64,000 nucleotides of DNA from Aphelocoma coerulescens (lineage: Eukaryota > Chordata > Aves > Passeriformes > Corvidae), in assembly GCF_041296385.1 (NCBI RefSeq), contig NC_091016.1:16095497-16159496 (forward strand). Reading direction: 5' to 3'. The translations under genes were made by a program, and so were the position numbers. The number at the start of each line of letters is the position of its first letter. Position 1 is the stretch's first letter. The notes beneath the pieces were generated by a model. It had not been told where the DNA came from, did no database searches, and worked only from the letters and a program-made list of their open reading frames with translations. Positions 44,370 through 58,000 of the stretch are shown here, one piece after another.

Positions 44370-47300
44370 TCTGGAGGAAAAACTCTGTGTCACTTGGCTG
44401 CGTGTGTTTGCTTAGCTATGGTTTAAATCCCAGCCTAGTAAAGCCTGGGAAGGCTGGCATGTGTCAGGGAAAACTAGTCTGTGAGCTTATGGGGTTTCCT
44501 GCCATCACCAGCAGAGTGATGTGTCCTTTGGGGATTCCTCTGGAGACAAAATTAGGCATCTGCTCCCTCCTGCAATATTCTCTTAGATCTTTCTAAAATA
44601 TCCTAGAAAAGACAGTGAAACTTCATGTCTACTTGCACACCCACTGTTTGAATAGGGGCATTTTTGTCTGACCGGGCAGCCGCGAGCCGGGTGCCTCCTC
44701 CCTCCCCTGCCGCAGCTGGAAAAAAAGTCGCTATCTCTGTGTGACCTTGAACAAGCTGCAAACTGCTTTGAAAAAGTTTTGCTCAGTTTTTCCTTCCCCT
44801 TCTCAGGCTCAGTTTAAAGGCATAAAAAGGCACAAAAATTAATTTCTGGGCATAGGGCAGCGATAAGGAATACACATCATAAAGTCACCCCAAGACACTA
44901 GTATTTCTGAGGGAAATTTTTTTACACCAAACCAACTGGAGTCATCAAACAGCTGACCTGGCGTTTCGAGACATGGGCCAAGGGGGAACCTTTCAGTGTG
45001 TTTGGTCAAGGCCGGGCTATGCTCAAGGCAAAGGTGTGTCAGTGTACTCGGCTCCTTCTCTCCTCATGGTGTCCGGCAGGCACAGGAGCCCACAGCTCCT
45101 GCAGAAACCATCACGGCACTCCGTGGGAGCAAACTTGTGTCCAGTCCTCACACAGAGCTCTGGTGTCCAGCACTGCACCTCCTTGGAATGAGGAATTGTT
45201 GCAGTGTTCTTGGAAGGAGCTAAGGAGGTTTGGCCTTCAGATCAGCTCCTTCCTAGCTCCTGATTTGCTGCCCTGGCTAAGCTGCTGCCTGTGGCAACAC
45301 TTGGTTCAGCTGACAGCCCTGCTCTGCTGGCAGGCAGCCATTGCAGGAGCTTTTGCTGGGGTCATTGAACCTTTCAGATCTTCCCAAGGAGAGCTAAGGA
45401 GGGAACTTGTCAAAGGAGCATTGCCTGGGCAAAGCTTTTAACATTAAATCTTTTCTTTGTGCTCACTACCATGCACAGTAAATATTTGAGGAAGCAAGCT
45501 TCCTGCTCCAGAAATTCCTCCAATCAGTCAGATTGCCAGAAAGAAAATGCAGATTTGGGATGTGTCATCTCACTTTAATTCATTGTATAGAGAAATACAG
45601 GAGCACTTCTTGTGAGCTGTGTGTCTAACCTAAGTGACCTTGCCACCAAGAACTTAGAAAAGTGGGGAGAGATGGAATCAGTGGCACAAGGATCTGCAGT
45701 AGGATTCTCCCGCAGGCCTGAGGAAAGTGCCCCGGGGTTCCACTGGGCCATGGCTTTTTACATCAAAACTTCATGCTTCACACTGGGGTGGTGAATCTTC
45801 CCTGGCCTTGTCAGGCCACACTGTGATCTCAGAAATGCTTGTTAGGCCTCAGCCTTGATGAACAGCCCCTGGACTAAGCTCCTCTTGAGCTTGCCCAAAA
45901 CACTGAGTGCTCCCAGGAACTTGTGCTGTCTAACCAGATCCTGGGGTTTTCTATGAACAGTCTTGGAAACTACTTTTCTTGCCTGAATGCCATAACATCC
46001 TTCTTCTCGCACTTCCAAAGACAGGCTGCTGACCCAAAGTGCGGCCATGAGGAAGCATTTTATGACTGAAGCCCACTGTCTTGTGGCCCATCAACAGCGG
46101 CCCAAAAGGAAGCCCTCGAAGCTCTCCTGGACCACAGCAGCTGCCACTGGCAACCTCCAGTGGGGCCTCTCAGAGCCAGCGAGCTCAAGTTTCCTGTACT
46201 CACAGGATCATCGATCAACAATGGATCCTGGGCCAATCCCCCCACTCCTCACGGCTCCAGTTTAACTACTGTTAAGCTTGAGTGCTGTTAAGCTTTTAGG
46301 CCACATTCCTTTTCATCCTTGTCCTTTCTCTCCCTTTGTCAAAACCCGTCTAAACACACACACACACACAGAGTTCTCAGTTCATGTCTGGTTTGATTGA
46401 CTGCATTTTGTTTGTTGCTTTTTTCCCTTGTTGTGCCTTAAAGGACTAGTAAGTAATAGTGTGAATGTTGCCAACAAATTTTGTTGAGCTGTTACTTCAT
46501 ATTCTGCACTAGTTTGAAAACAAACCAGTGAGAAATCACAAGACAGAACTGTAATTTAATAGGAAAATGAAAATAATTGCAATAGTACAAGAACACTGAC
46601 AGAGTCAGGATACAACCTGACACCCTGTTAATCAGGGTGGTGGTAGCAGCCCAGATGAAGTGGTCCTATTGAAGCAGTGATCCTGTTGAAGGCTCTGGTC
46701 TTCGGCTGAAGGTCCAGTAGTAACTCTTATCCTCTGGGAACCCAGGAGGGAAGAGCTGCTTGTGCTTCAATCCTACCTGATTATATCCAGGTGGGAATGC
46801 TTGGCTCCTCCCCCTGGGTGGAGCATCTCCCAAGGGGCTGATGTAATTCTGTGAGTCATGCAGTGGGTCATTGCTTGCCCATTAAACAGAGATAGCCTCC
46901 AGAGGGATTTAGCAAGGATGAGTCATGGTAGGAGATAACAAACACAGCCCCATCTCTTTTAACAGCTTGTGAAGGTGACAATAGAATACATACTGTTGGT
47001 TGCATCTTACACTGTAACCTAGGACATATTCAATCTGGTTTTACTGATAACCTTGACAGTGAATTTTTAAGCAATCTCAGACACTCATTCATAACAAGCC
47101 TTGGGAGCATGAGGTACAGGGCTGACATTGGAAAGCAGGAGAATCACTCTAAAGTGCCGAGTTTAAATGTGCATTTCATTGCTCTTCTATTTATTTCACT
47201 CGATTAAGCCAAGCCAAGCTTTTCTTGGAGGCAGAATGTGTGTGGGACGTACTACGCCATTATCCCATAACTCTGGGCTGAATGGCACCCAGGCTGCAGT

Positions 47301-48065
47301 ACAGATTTGAGGAACCCTTGTCACCTGTTCAATAACCTCACAGTTCGCTCATCCTTCTGCAAACAAGTCGCAAACAACGCTGTTGGACTGCTGTCCTGGG
47401 TAAATATACATACAGATGCCTTTTCCAAAGCAGTGCCTCTTTTGCCAGTGAAATACACGTCCTCTTCTTACCTATGGAATTGTGATTGAAGACACCTCTG
47501 AGCCAGATCTGTCTGAGATTGCAAAGGAGCAAAGCTTTGGGATTTGGGCACATTCTCTTTGTTGCTTTGCTCAGGCCTTTTGTGAGCACAGAATACATTG
47601 AGGCAGAAAACTGTAGACTACACAGGATCTTCTGGGTCCATTGTCCCCCAAACATGGTAATAGGTGGCCCCATTGGAATGCTAACTAACAAACAGCAGCA
47701 CAAATGACATGAAGAAAACATGGCAAAAGAGGAAGAGGAGAGGCCCTGTGAGGAAAGAATACCGTGAGACAGTGGCTTGTTGAGTCAGCTGCACTCTGAC
47801 AACCTTGAGGCCAGCAGGTCTCACATTCTCAGCTTGTTTTTTTTAAAAATTATTTTATTTAAAACTGAAAAAAAAACCCTCAAAATAAAAGATATACAGT
47901 TGAAAATCTATTTTCAAATTTTAAAATATAAAATTACAACACATTTATTCAAACCTACATCTACATGTCAGAACATATGTACATCTGTAACTACAAAGCC
48001 TAATGTAAAAATCCAAATCTTCATTCTTCAGACAGGCAGAACCCTCTTCCTGAGCTTGAGGAAAG

Positions 48066-48159
48066 AGAGCTCTTCTGGACAGGAGGCAAGGGCTTTGACG
48101 GTTAGGGAACATAGGAAATGTCCAAGGAAAACTTCTTGATAAGACTGTACCAGTCATGC
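48066..48159 (-). pseudogene. Relic of a TOGARAM2-like 5' exon, copy B
   Basis: Copy B counterpart of the relic at 3750-3843. Confidence 0.58.
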
Positions 48160-48616
48160 CTGCAAAGTGGAGACACAAAATATAAGAGAGGCCGCAATGC
48201 AAACCTAAAGCATCTGAAGCTACGTATTTAATGGGACAGACCACCTGGAAACTTCTAAAGAGCTGCACAGGGAAACACGCTCCTGCCAGCAGCCACTTGA
48301 GGCAGACCAGGGAGACACCCTGACCCACTTCCAGAGAGCCAGCACAGGAACAGCGTGGCCTCTGGGCTGCCCTGGGACAGCAGGGAGCCCAGAGCCCTGT
48401 GCTTTCCAGGAATGGCTCAGCTGCACACGCACCCTCCTGCTCCTCTCCCGGCCCCACAGCTGAGCAGCCCTACAGCTACACGGGGCACTGGGAGCTGCAC
48501 AGCTCATTGCAGGGGGCACATGCAGGGCAGAACTGTTCCCTGGCAATGTGCCCAGGCTCTCTAGGCTGGCACAAGAGCCTTCCTCCCGCCAGAGAGCGGC
48601 CCAGCTCCCGCCTTAC

Positions 48617-48649
48617 CTCTTTGTGAGGCTGAGCCATGCTCAGCCTTCA
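48617..48649 (-). pseudogene. Truncated 3' end of a TOGARAM2-like 5' exon, copy B
   Basis: Copy B counterpart of the relic at 4301-4333, with the same break point. Confidence 0.58.
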
Positions 48650-48812
48650 CCTTGTCCTCAATCGGAAGTTGCTTCAGGCACCCCATGCCACGACTAGGAA
48701 GGGGGGTGGAGAGAGCGGGGGCAGGTGCACACCCTTCCTTTGCATTCTGTCATTTTTGGCACAGCTAAGAAGTCACATCCGGAGGTGTCCAACGCAGCAC
48801 TTTGTCATCTTT

Positions 48813-49066
48813 CTACAGGTCATCGACACTCCACCAGCCCAAAATGTTGGAGAGGTTTTCCTGCACATGCGGAGGCTGGCTGGCAGCATGCTTCCTCAGC
48901 TTGGCGCCCATCACCTTGTAGAGGGCGCAGGCAAGCTTGGTGACCACAGTGCAGACATTGGCGCTTCGGACAGGCAGCGCCTTGTTCCCCAGGAAGGACC
49001 AGAGCACGGGCAGGGCGTAGCGCTGGACGACTTCGGGGCTCCTGGGATAAACCCATCCCACAAGCG
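48813..49066 (-). CDS. TOGARAM2: TOGARAM2-like terminal exon, copy B
   Basis: Counterpart of 4497-4750 with the same TAG stop. Confidence 0.87.
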
Positions 49067-52000
49067 CTGCCGGAAGAGAGACACAAACTTCTTAACCACC
49101 AGCCTTAATGCAAACAAGGATCTACCTCTACTTGTGATTTTGGGAGTCTCTCTGGCTAAGATCAGTGAAATAACAGTGAGAGCCTCATGATCCAGAAATG
49201 GGCAAAGCAGCTGAACATCCCCGAAACAGAACCACCAAGCTCTCAGGACTAATTTCTCCAAACAGAGCCTTGTACCTGTGGCAGACTTCACACCTTTACT
49301 AAATCATTCCACAATTTATTTCTGCATGAACAGCGACTGAAATGTCAAATTGCCGTTTATTTCCATTTAGAAGTTGTCGAAACCCACGCCAAAGATTTTG
49401 AAATGCACCATAGAGAGGCAGTTGAGAGATTTCTAATAAAAGGGATGATTCCATTGTTGTGACCTTTGATGTCAAGTGCCAAAAGTCTCATCTGGCTCTT
49501 CCCTTTGCTTGGTGGCACACGGCAAAGGGCAGTATTAGACCACACTTGGAAACTCCAGCCCACCAGAGATGGGTGCTGTTTGACAGCTGGATTTGAAACA
49601 TCAGTGACTAGCCGGTGTCTTTGGCAGAAGGCTTTTGTGGCTTCTAACAAACAGCTGTTTCAAACCTCAGGCTGTCTTAGGTAATTAGCCAGACCCCATT
49701 GCCATGGCATTGGAGCATCTCCAAATTTTAATGGCATTTCCCCTCACAATGTTAATGGCATTTTTTCTTACAATGTGCGCCGAAATAGGGGAATAGAGAG
49801 AGAAGAATGCTACACAGGGGACAGAAATGTAACCAAAACACAAGTGTTCTCTCCCGCTGTCTCCAAAGCCTGCTCTCTGCTCATTTTCTGAACTGTATCA
49901 AACACAGACAAAAATTTACTACCAACAGGCTCCTTGCATGGCAGATCTGGCTGAGAGATCAAAACCTGATATGGTCTGGGGACCATTCTTATTTTCTGAC
50001 CAGGCAAAATGTTATGTAGTCGCCATTTATTATTCTGTGGTGGAAGAGACTTCATTTTCTCTATGCTGTTAATCCACCAGCAGTCATCAACATTTAAACA
50101 GCTCCTGAAAGTACCTAAAACCAATTCTGCTAAGCAGGAAAAGGCTTACGGTACCCATTTTAAAATGGGAGTTCATTTGAGCTTACATGCAATTAAAGAC
50201 ATCGGTCACTACGCAACTTGCGCAGAGAAATCTCAGAGAGATTGCCACTAAATCTCAGAGAGAGCATCTGCTCTTTCTAAAGAAGTCCTAATTCCAGTTG
50301 AATTCCTTTATTTGAAAAAGAGATTAAAATAGCTGCAAAACTAACTTCCCTATTCCTGGAGATCTACTTTATTCAAATGCTCTGTAAAGGGCCTTTGACA
50401 CTCCAATCGCTGAAGGTGCCCTTTTGAGATTCAGAATGAAGACACAAAGTGTATTAAACCTTGCATTTAAAGATGCTGGCATAATTAGCAGTGGATTTAG
50501 CCCCAGCTAAAGCAAGGCTATAAATAAAGCAAGGCTGTACACTGTCTTCTCTAGCATATATTGAGATTATCATTTTTCCATCCCTTGGCTATTGCTGACA
50601 TAGCAAGCTCCTCTGAGCAATCAATTATCAGCTGCATTTGGAGCATTTTGGGCAGCGCTGACATAGGAAGACCCTGACTGCACACCCTGAAATGCTCAGT
50701 CCAATGGCACTTTGACAGCACAGGCAGGGAGCCTCAGCACTCTGCTTCTGCCCCTCTGCCCCCAAAGGCTGCCTTGCACAAAATCCGGGCCTCGTTAGGC
50801 TCGTGTGGGCTGAGTTTTGACCTAAGCTGTGACCCCCAGGCACTGCAGGCTTCCACCTCAAAACTTTCCAAGAGCAAAGCAAGAATTCTGTGAGGACAAA
50901 ACAAATGGATCCCCTGAAACAGCATTTGCCACCATTTTCCCTAAAGGATCAGAGCTGTCCCGGAGCTTCCAAGAGAGGAGCCAGCTTGGGAATTTTTAGC
51001 CCCTCCCTTTCCTGGAGGCGGCTTCTGAGATGCCCCAGTGAGAGCTCAGCCCCGAGGCCGAGCGCCGCCCCCATCTCAGATGCTGCACACCTCTGCAGCA
51101 GCCAGGGAAAACCTGCCCAATACACCTTCCATGGGTATTGGGCAGGAGGGACAAGCTCAGCACCTCCTGATTTGGACCTGTCTATTCACTGGCATTCCCT
51201 GTAAATTCTGCCTCGGAAGACCTCTTGGCTTAGAAGGGGAGGCCATACCTGAGAGATGCTCCGTGACATCCAGCAGAGCTTGGCCCTTCAGTTCACTCCT
51301 TCGGTGGCTGAACTCTTTCATCAGTGATACTTTATCTACAAGGGAAACACACATTTCTGCTCTCTCTTCTGAGGTCATAAGACAAAGGCCAGTGGGGAGG
51401 GAAAGGGCAGGGGCAACTACATTTTGTAAAAGAAAGGAAATTCCTGCCGATTTTTGAATCCTTTTCTTCTTTCCTTCCAGCCTACTTGGGAGGATTTTAA
51501 ATTCCAAAAGAAAAGCTCTCCTTTCACATTTGTAAATCCAAAGTTGTCTGCTGTACCAGGAGCTATGTAAAACATTTCACATCAGGGACCTCAAGAGTTC
51601 AATCACACGTAAGCAGTGAAAAGGTTTTGCATCCCAGAGCTTTGCAGAAGTGATCTTCTCCCTCCCCTATGGAAAAGGGTGAGAAGGCTCCAAAATTCAC
51701 ACATCCATTCCCACCTGAAGGATAAGCTGTTTTTAAATTGCAGGTTACCTGTGTGGATCTAGGGACAAGACACCAATTTACTCATACAAGAGCTATTACT
51801 GCTCAGTGCCTCAGTATTCTGTGGGTTTCTGTAACATCTGTGAAATCAGATCTTGGCAGAGAGACTGGAAAATGAACTGATTTCCCAATACTTGACCGTC
51901 GTATGTATTTTAGTTTTCCTTGTGCCTATCTGTTGCGGTTTTGGGGGTCTTGTTTGAGTTTAGACGCTGTTGCCTGCATTGTCCTGCAAGCCTCCAGTCC

Positions 52001-55000
52001 TACCACTCTAATAAGCCAAGGCAAGCTTTTCCTGGAGACAGAACGTGTGTGGGATCAACTGTGGTCCCTCGCAGGGTCACCAGGGCTGGCAGTGACAAAG
52101 CAGGCAATCTGCTTCATTGGGAACCACTACAGAGCTACACCCCAGTGTGGGTTTCAGTAGCAGGGTATTATTAAGAGCTCCTTTCCTGCATGAGATACAA
52201 AAAGGAGGTCCCAAATGATCTTCATGCAAGCATGCAGTAAAGAACTGATCCTGCTGTCCTAATGAAGCTAATGCCTATAATGTGGAGCCTCCCAGGAGGC
52301 TGCTCTGCAGAGGTTCTGATGCGCCGGCGTCCCTTCATGCCAACAGCAAAGCTATTCATTTGGGAAGTCAAATGGGGACCAGGAAAACTCCAAACATCCC
52401 TTTGGCCCTGAATTCCAGCAAAGCTGTAGTCCAGCACTTCCTCTTCAGACAAGCAGCACAGAGCCAAGGGCTCCTGGGACTTTTGGGAAATGCCGATGCA
52501 CATTCAGGCCTGTTGGGGGACTGGTGCGTAAGGACTGCACCTGCACAGCTTCTGGTGGATGTCAGCTGGAGGTTTCCACAGACAACAACAGCTGTCAAGG
52601 CACTCAGCGTTCTCTTGACTTGCAGAGGCAGAGACACAGTTGAGGAGAGTCCATGCCAGGGCTCAGCCTTACCTAAGTGAGCCATGGATGCTTCCAGCGC
52701 TTTCACAGCTGCGGCATATACCCCGGGGTCCTTTGAGTTTAGGTTGTTTGTTATTCCTTCAACCAAACAGATGATCACCGGGTTTAAGGCATCTTTCAGG
52801 ACGCCTATGATTTCAGCCAGCACGTCCAGCGCCTTCTGCTTCACTTTCTTGTGCGTATCACCAAGTCTCGGGACAAAATAATCAAAAATCTGTGAAGAGA
52901 ACAAACAACATGAAAGCTGGATTAAAATGTCCTTGTTTGAGGAAGGGATGTAGAAATGAGCACTCAGCAATGTAAAAGATGAAAGTGATCCTTCCTGTCA
53001 GGTCAGCACTTGCTTGCACAATTTTCCTGTGGGCCACTCACTGGAATGGTTGCGCAACCTCATGCTGGTTGAAAGATTTTCATATATTTTGAAGAGGTTT
53101 GGGCGGGGACAGAATAGTTCCTATGGTGTTTCTCTCCACATCTAAATCATTAAATTAATCCCATTTATTGATGCAAAACAGTATCTTTGCTTTCCAAGTA
53201 TGGAACCAGATATTTACAATGCCCGTTTTTCTACACAGTTGTCTCAAGTTCTGAGGGCAGTTATGATTTTGCCAAAACTATGGCTGGAGGAGATCCAGGT
53301 TTTGTTCCGTCTGTCTCAGAACCTGTGTCTGGAGAAGTGCAGGGCTCGGATCAACTCTTCCAGGATCCAGACCAATTGTCTACCTAGCAGGTAGACTTCT
53401 GAAATTTAATGTGCTGTACCGCTCTCATTAGAGCAGGTTCAGTCCCTTGACAGCCACATTATCAGGCACCATTTTCTGGACAAAGGGAAAAAGCAGCTCC
53501 TGGGAGGAGAAGGAAGAGATCTGTCCCTAGCCATTTCCCTCCTTTTCCAAAGAGAAAAAAACGACCCCCCCAAGAAGGGTGAGCACCGTCTTTACCAAGA
53601 GGAATAGGGATGCCGATGGAAACAAGTAGCCAGAGTTGTGCCTGTGCAAGACAAGTCGGAGTTTACAGAAGTATCCTTTGAAAAAAATTGGTTTAAACCT
53701 GCCCAGCCTGATACTTCTCTTCCCCATCCAAACCCATTTTTTTGTCTAGAGAATAATTGCCACGCTTTCAGTGGCTGCATTCCCTTCACTTAACCCAAGT
53801 GGGAGTAGGAGACAGCAGAAGTTACACCAGCAGAAAACTCTGTCCTCATTTGATGAACAACATCAATAGGCACCTGCCAGACAAATATATCTGGACTGAA
53901 ATAACTTGTCCTGAAGCGTGGAGCTGAATTAAATATTTCAGGGTAAGAGGCACCAGCCTGTCCCACACAGCCAGGATGTAGTGCCAAGACACACTGAATT
54001 AACTTTCCTGCTACAGGCTTTGGAAAGGAGCTAAAGGAAAGGAACAATGAAGACACCCTACATACTTGGACAGTGTTAGTGGAGACGAGCTGGGGGCTGG
54101 TTTTACACAGGTCTAGGAGGAGTGCCACTCCTTCCATCCGTGTCTTAAACTCCTTGGCTTCCAGGAGATTGTAAAGCTTCTGGAGTGGCTCCGTTTCTTT
54201 CACAGCCAGAGGTAACGTGACCTGGGCTTTTGGGCGGCGTAGGAGGCGCTCATCAGAGGTAGACTTCACCCTGGAAAATAAAACCAAATGAGGACCTGTT
54301 GGTGATCATACCTTCAGTTAATTGTGAGCAGAACATCTTGGGGAAGTTTCCTAATGATGTGATTTCAAGCTAGAAAATCCTGATCTAAGAAACAATGTGA
54401 GACCTCATGACAATCTGTCATGGGTTAGCAAGCATAGTCCCGGAAGTTCTTGCAAAGGGGTGCTTACAGCTTCCTCTGTGACCTAACAGAACCTATCAGC
54501 TGGCCAGTTTGAATATGGACAATTCTTTAAGCCACTTAAAGTTGTGACCACCTCTGTGGTCCACACTTAAGAATAGGAAACCCCGAGGCAGACTCTCTCT
54601 CTCTTGTTTCCAGTGCTGGGACAGGTGGCTGCGGGCCCCGTGCAGGGGACAGCGGGCCCGGCCCAGGCCCTGCTCGGGCCAGGCCGGGCCAGGCCACGGC
54701 CATCCTGGAGCCGGTGGGCCCTGTTCCACCCACAGAACCCCCCCCTCCCCCTTCACAGCAGGGCTGTGGGCAGCCGGAGCGGCTGGGCTCCCCCTCTCCA
54801 GTGCTGCCAAGATTCAGCTAAAGCTGCACCGCTTTCTGGCAGAGGTCGTGTGACCAACAGTGATAAGCCACATTCCAGCTGCAAGGCCTAGGTGAGATTA
54901 AGCCTTTTAGTGCTATGAAGAGCTGAAAACTGGAGGGAAGAGAAAGAGGAGATGCTTAAAGCTGAAATTCTGTTATGAAGCTATGGTAGATCAGAGTACC

Positions 55001-58000
55001 CCTTGTAATTTCATGCAGGCATGGGGGGTGGAGCGTTCAACTTGTACTTGTGAGCAAAAGCACCTGCGCTGAGATAAGCAGATGCTGACGCAGCTGTAAT
55101 TTCATGAGAAGTTTGAACAGGGAGAGATGGAAGTGATGAGGACTTTTGCTCCAAATGGAAAAGGAGAAAACCGCAGTTCCTAGAGATACTCCCAGAGATA
55201 ATCCTAAAGAGGAAGATGAGGAAGACCCTTTGCTCCCAGGGAAGGAGAAGGGCCTCTATTCTTAGAGATGAAATGCTCCCAGAGATGGGTGAAGAGAACT
55301 TTTGTTTCTGAACAGCTCAACCTTAAAATTTTACCCCGGTAATTCAGGAGTGGACCCTCAAAAGCAGTTGTGGGAAAAGATGCAAGTCGGGGGGAAGGGA
55401 CTCGCATGCGAGCAGAGAACCAACGCGGGCGGCTGGCTCGTTGTGATAATGTTTTCATAGCATGGGCAAGAGAGACTCCTCTTCCTAAATGGACTGAACA
55501 AGGTTATTATGGAAGTGGTAAACAGACTGAACATCTCAAGGGCTGTCTTTCTACATTGTCACTGGGAGAAGACAGAAAGGTGGGGGGAGGAGAAGTGTTC
55601 TGAAGGTGTGGTATGACTTTTTTTTTCTTCTTTTAGGTCTGTTAATAAACTTCTTTATATTCTTTCAAGTTTGGTGCCTGCTTTGCGTTTCTCCTAATTC
55701 TTATCTCACAGAAGGTAAACAGTAATGAGTATTTTGGACCAAACCACTACACTAAATTGGTGTTTCTGCCTGGTTACAAACCAATCCCGCTACACAATCA
55801 TTACAGGAGACAATCTGCAAGCAACATTCTCACCAGTGCTTACTCAGGAAAACCAAGGATGAGATGCATCTCACTTATCTCCAGACAGCTTCCCAGGTAC
55901 ACATGTCGCACTGCTTTGTGAGGAAAGAGAGACGCTACTTCCAAGTTTAAATGCCTCGTCATGAGGGAGGTGTGTGTCTTATAATAAGGAAACTCATCCC
56001 TCTGGAGAAGTTTCTCTACAGCAGGCATGACAATCTGGAAAAGTAGCTCAGATGCATCTGAACAGACGGATAGGGGCATATCTGAAGGATCCAGAAAATC
56101 AGTAACAGGGATAAAAACAGAAGCCAGACATCCCAGCACTACGCTCACATGATTGCTTCCCTAGAGACTAGATCCACAGCTTAACAAGCCCACTGGGAAC
56201 AACTCTCTTGGATCAGCCGGTCTCTTCCATGAGCATGGGAAGATCCTGACTATGCTACTGAGCCATGTGGTCACTCTCCTGCCAGCGCTGAGCATGACAG
56301 AGCTAAATAAATCCCCTCTGTTATCAGAGGACAACAGGTACAAGTAGCTCTCCCACTGGCAGGAAGAGACAGCAAGGACCAAATTCCTGTCTCAAATGCT
56401 GATTGCAGCACAGGGGGAAATAAACCAAACATGCTGCCCATCAAGCAAACGGTATGAAGGACAGGAATGTCAAGACAAAACGTCCACATTGAGACACCTG
56501 TTGACCAAAGTTGCTCAGGAACTGGCTTGCTACTTACTACTCATCTTGGTACTGTCTGAGGGTAAGAAAACCATGATTCAGGAAGGCCAAACCACATGCA
56601 TGGGAAGTGCTATTTTGGGGAACGGCATCTTGCTTCAAGACTGGGACTTCTCATCAAAACACCCATCTGCAAAAGACTGCTCTCAGAGGAAAAAAAACCC
56701 TGCTTGAATTTACTTGTCCCAAGTGAGGCAGTGGAGACATGGCCCTCTCACAGCCTCCACAGCACTGTCCTTGCCACTGCACTGGATCTTCTGAGCTGCA
56801 ACCGATGGGTGTCTTTTTGTCGCCCATTTTTTTGTGGAAACCCTTCCAGAGAAGTTGTGTTCAGAGTAATGCAGAAGGAGACATATTTTTTGATAGAGCA
56901 TTTGTAGGGAAAGGAAACAATCTCTGGCACAGGTCATCTCCACCGGACAGATTTTCCTGAGGAAGAGACATGTAAAGCTTGTCATGTGCTTTGTCACATC
57001 TAACTAAAGTGCTCAGTACCGTTTACTAGAAGGCAATGTGGCCTGGGGCTTCTTCGAGCCATCGCTCCTCTTCTTCACAGGCTCCTGGACAGATGGGGGT
57101 TCAGCCTTCTGCGTTTCCATCCCCTACAAAGGCATAAAGAAACCCCATGGATCTTTAGAATGTAAAATAGGAAATTACCTGTTTAAAACACAACTTAGAA
57201 CCAGGATCACTGCTACCAAGGCTTAGGCAAACATTTCGGAACTTACAGAAGGAAACAGGCCAGAGGTTCAGTGATGCCAACTCTTTGTTTTCAATAGCCC
57301 AAGGCAGGTTGTGGCTGCTACCATACTGAGCAGCAGTCTAAAATCCCAAATGCATTACTCTTGAGCATAAATGGGAATAATGCAAACTGGTAGGGAACGA
57401 ATGTTCTTAAAGGAAGCTGCAGAAAAATTTGGACTCTTTGGAGGTTGGCCCATTGTGTTGGAAGTTGATTTGGTTCCACACTCACTCTCCCTGTTGCTGC
57501 ACAAAGGCACACTCCCTTCTATAATGGAGGTAAAAAGAATAAAAAAACCTCCAGGCAAACAAATGATTTTCCACTGGATGCTGCTGAATTCACCAAGCTT
57601 CTTCCAGCTCCACAGGGCATGACAGCAGGGCAGTATTGCCAGAAGACAGACAGTAATTGTAGTAATTGGGATTGACTGGGACATCTTTTGTATATTTGGA
57701 AATTTTCTTGGCACTACTGCTTCCTGTGTCTTTTGCAAAGACTCTGTTATCTCCAGAAGCACTGTTCTCACTTAATTGCGTCACTGGGGGCAGAGTAGGG
57801 ATAGTGGGGTGGGGGGTTATGCTTAAATGTAAACCCATTTTCTCCTCTTTCCCTTCCCTGTTTGTGGCCGATATTCAAAATATCCAATACTACACTTTTC
57901 CCCTAATACTATCAGTTCCTTTGTGCTCTGCAGATGAACAGGTTGAGGATCAACAGTTCATTCCCAGGAGCAAAAGGATTCGGCAGAAAAGGAATGAGAT

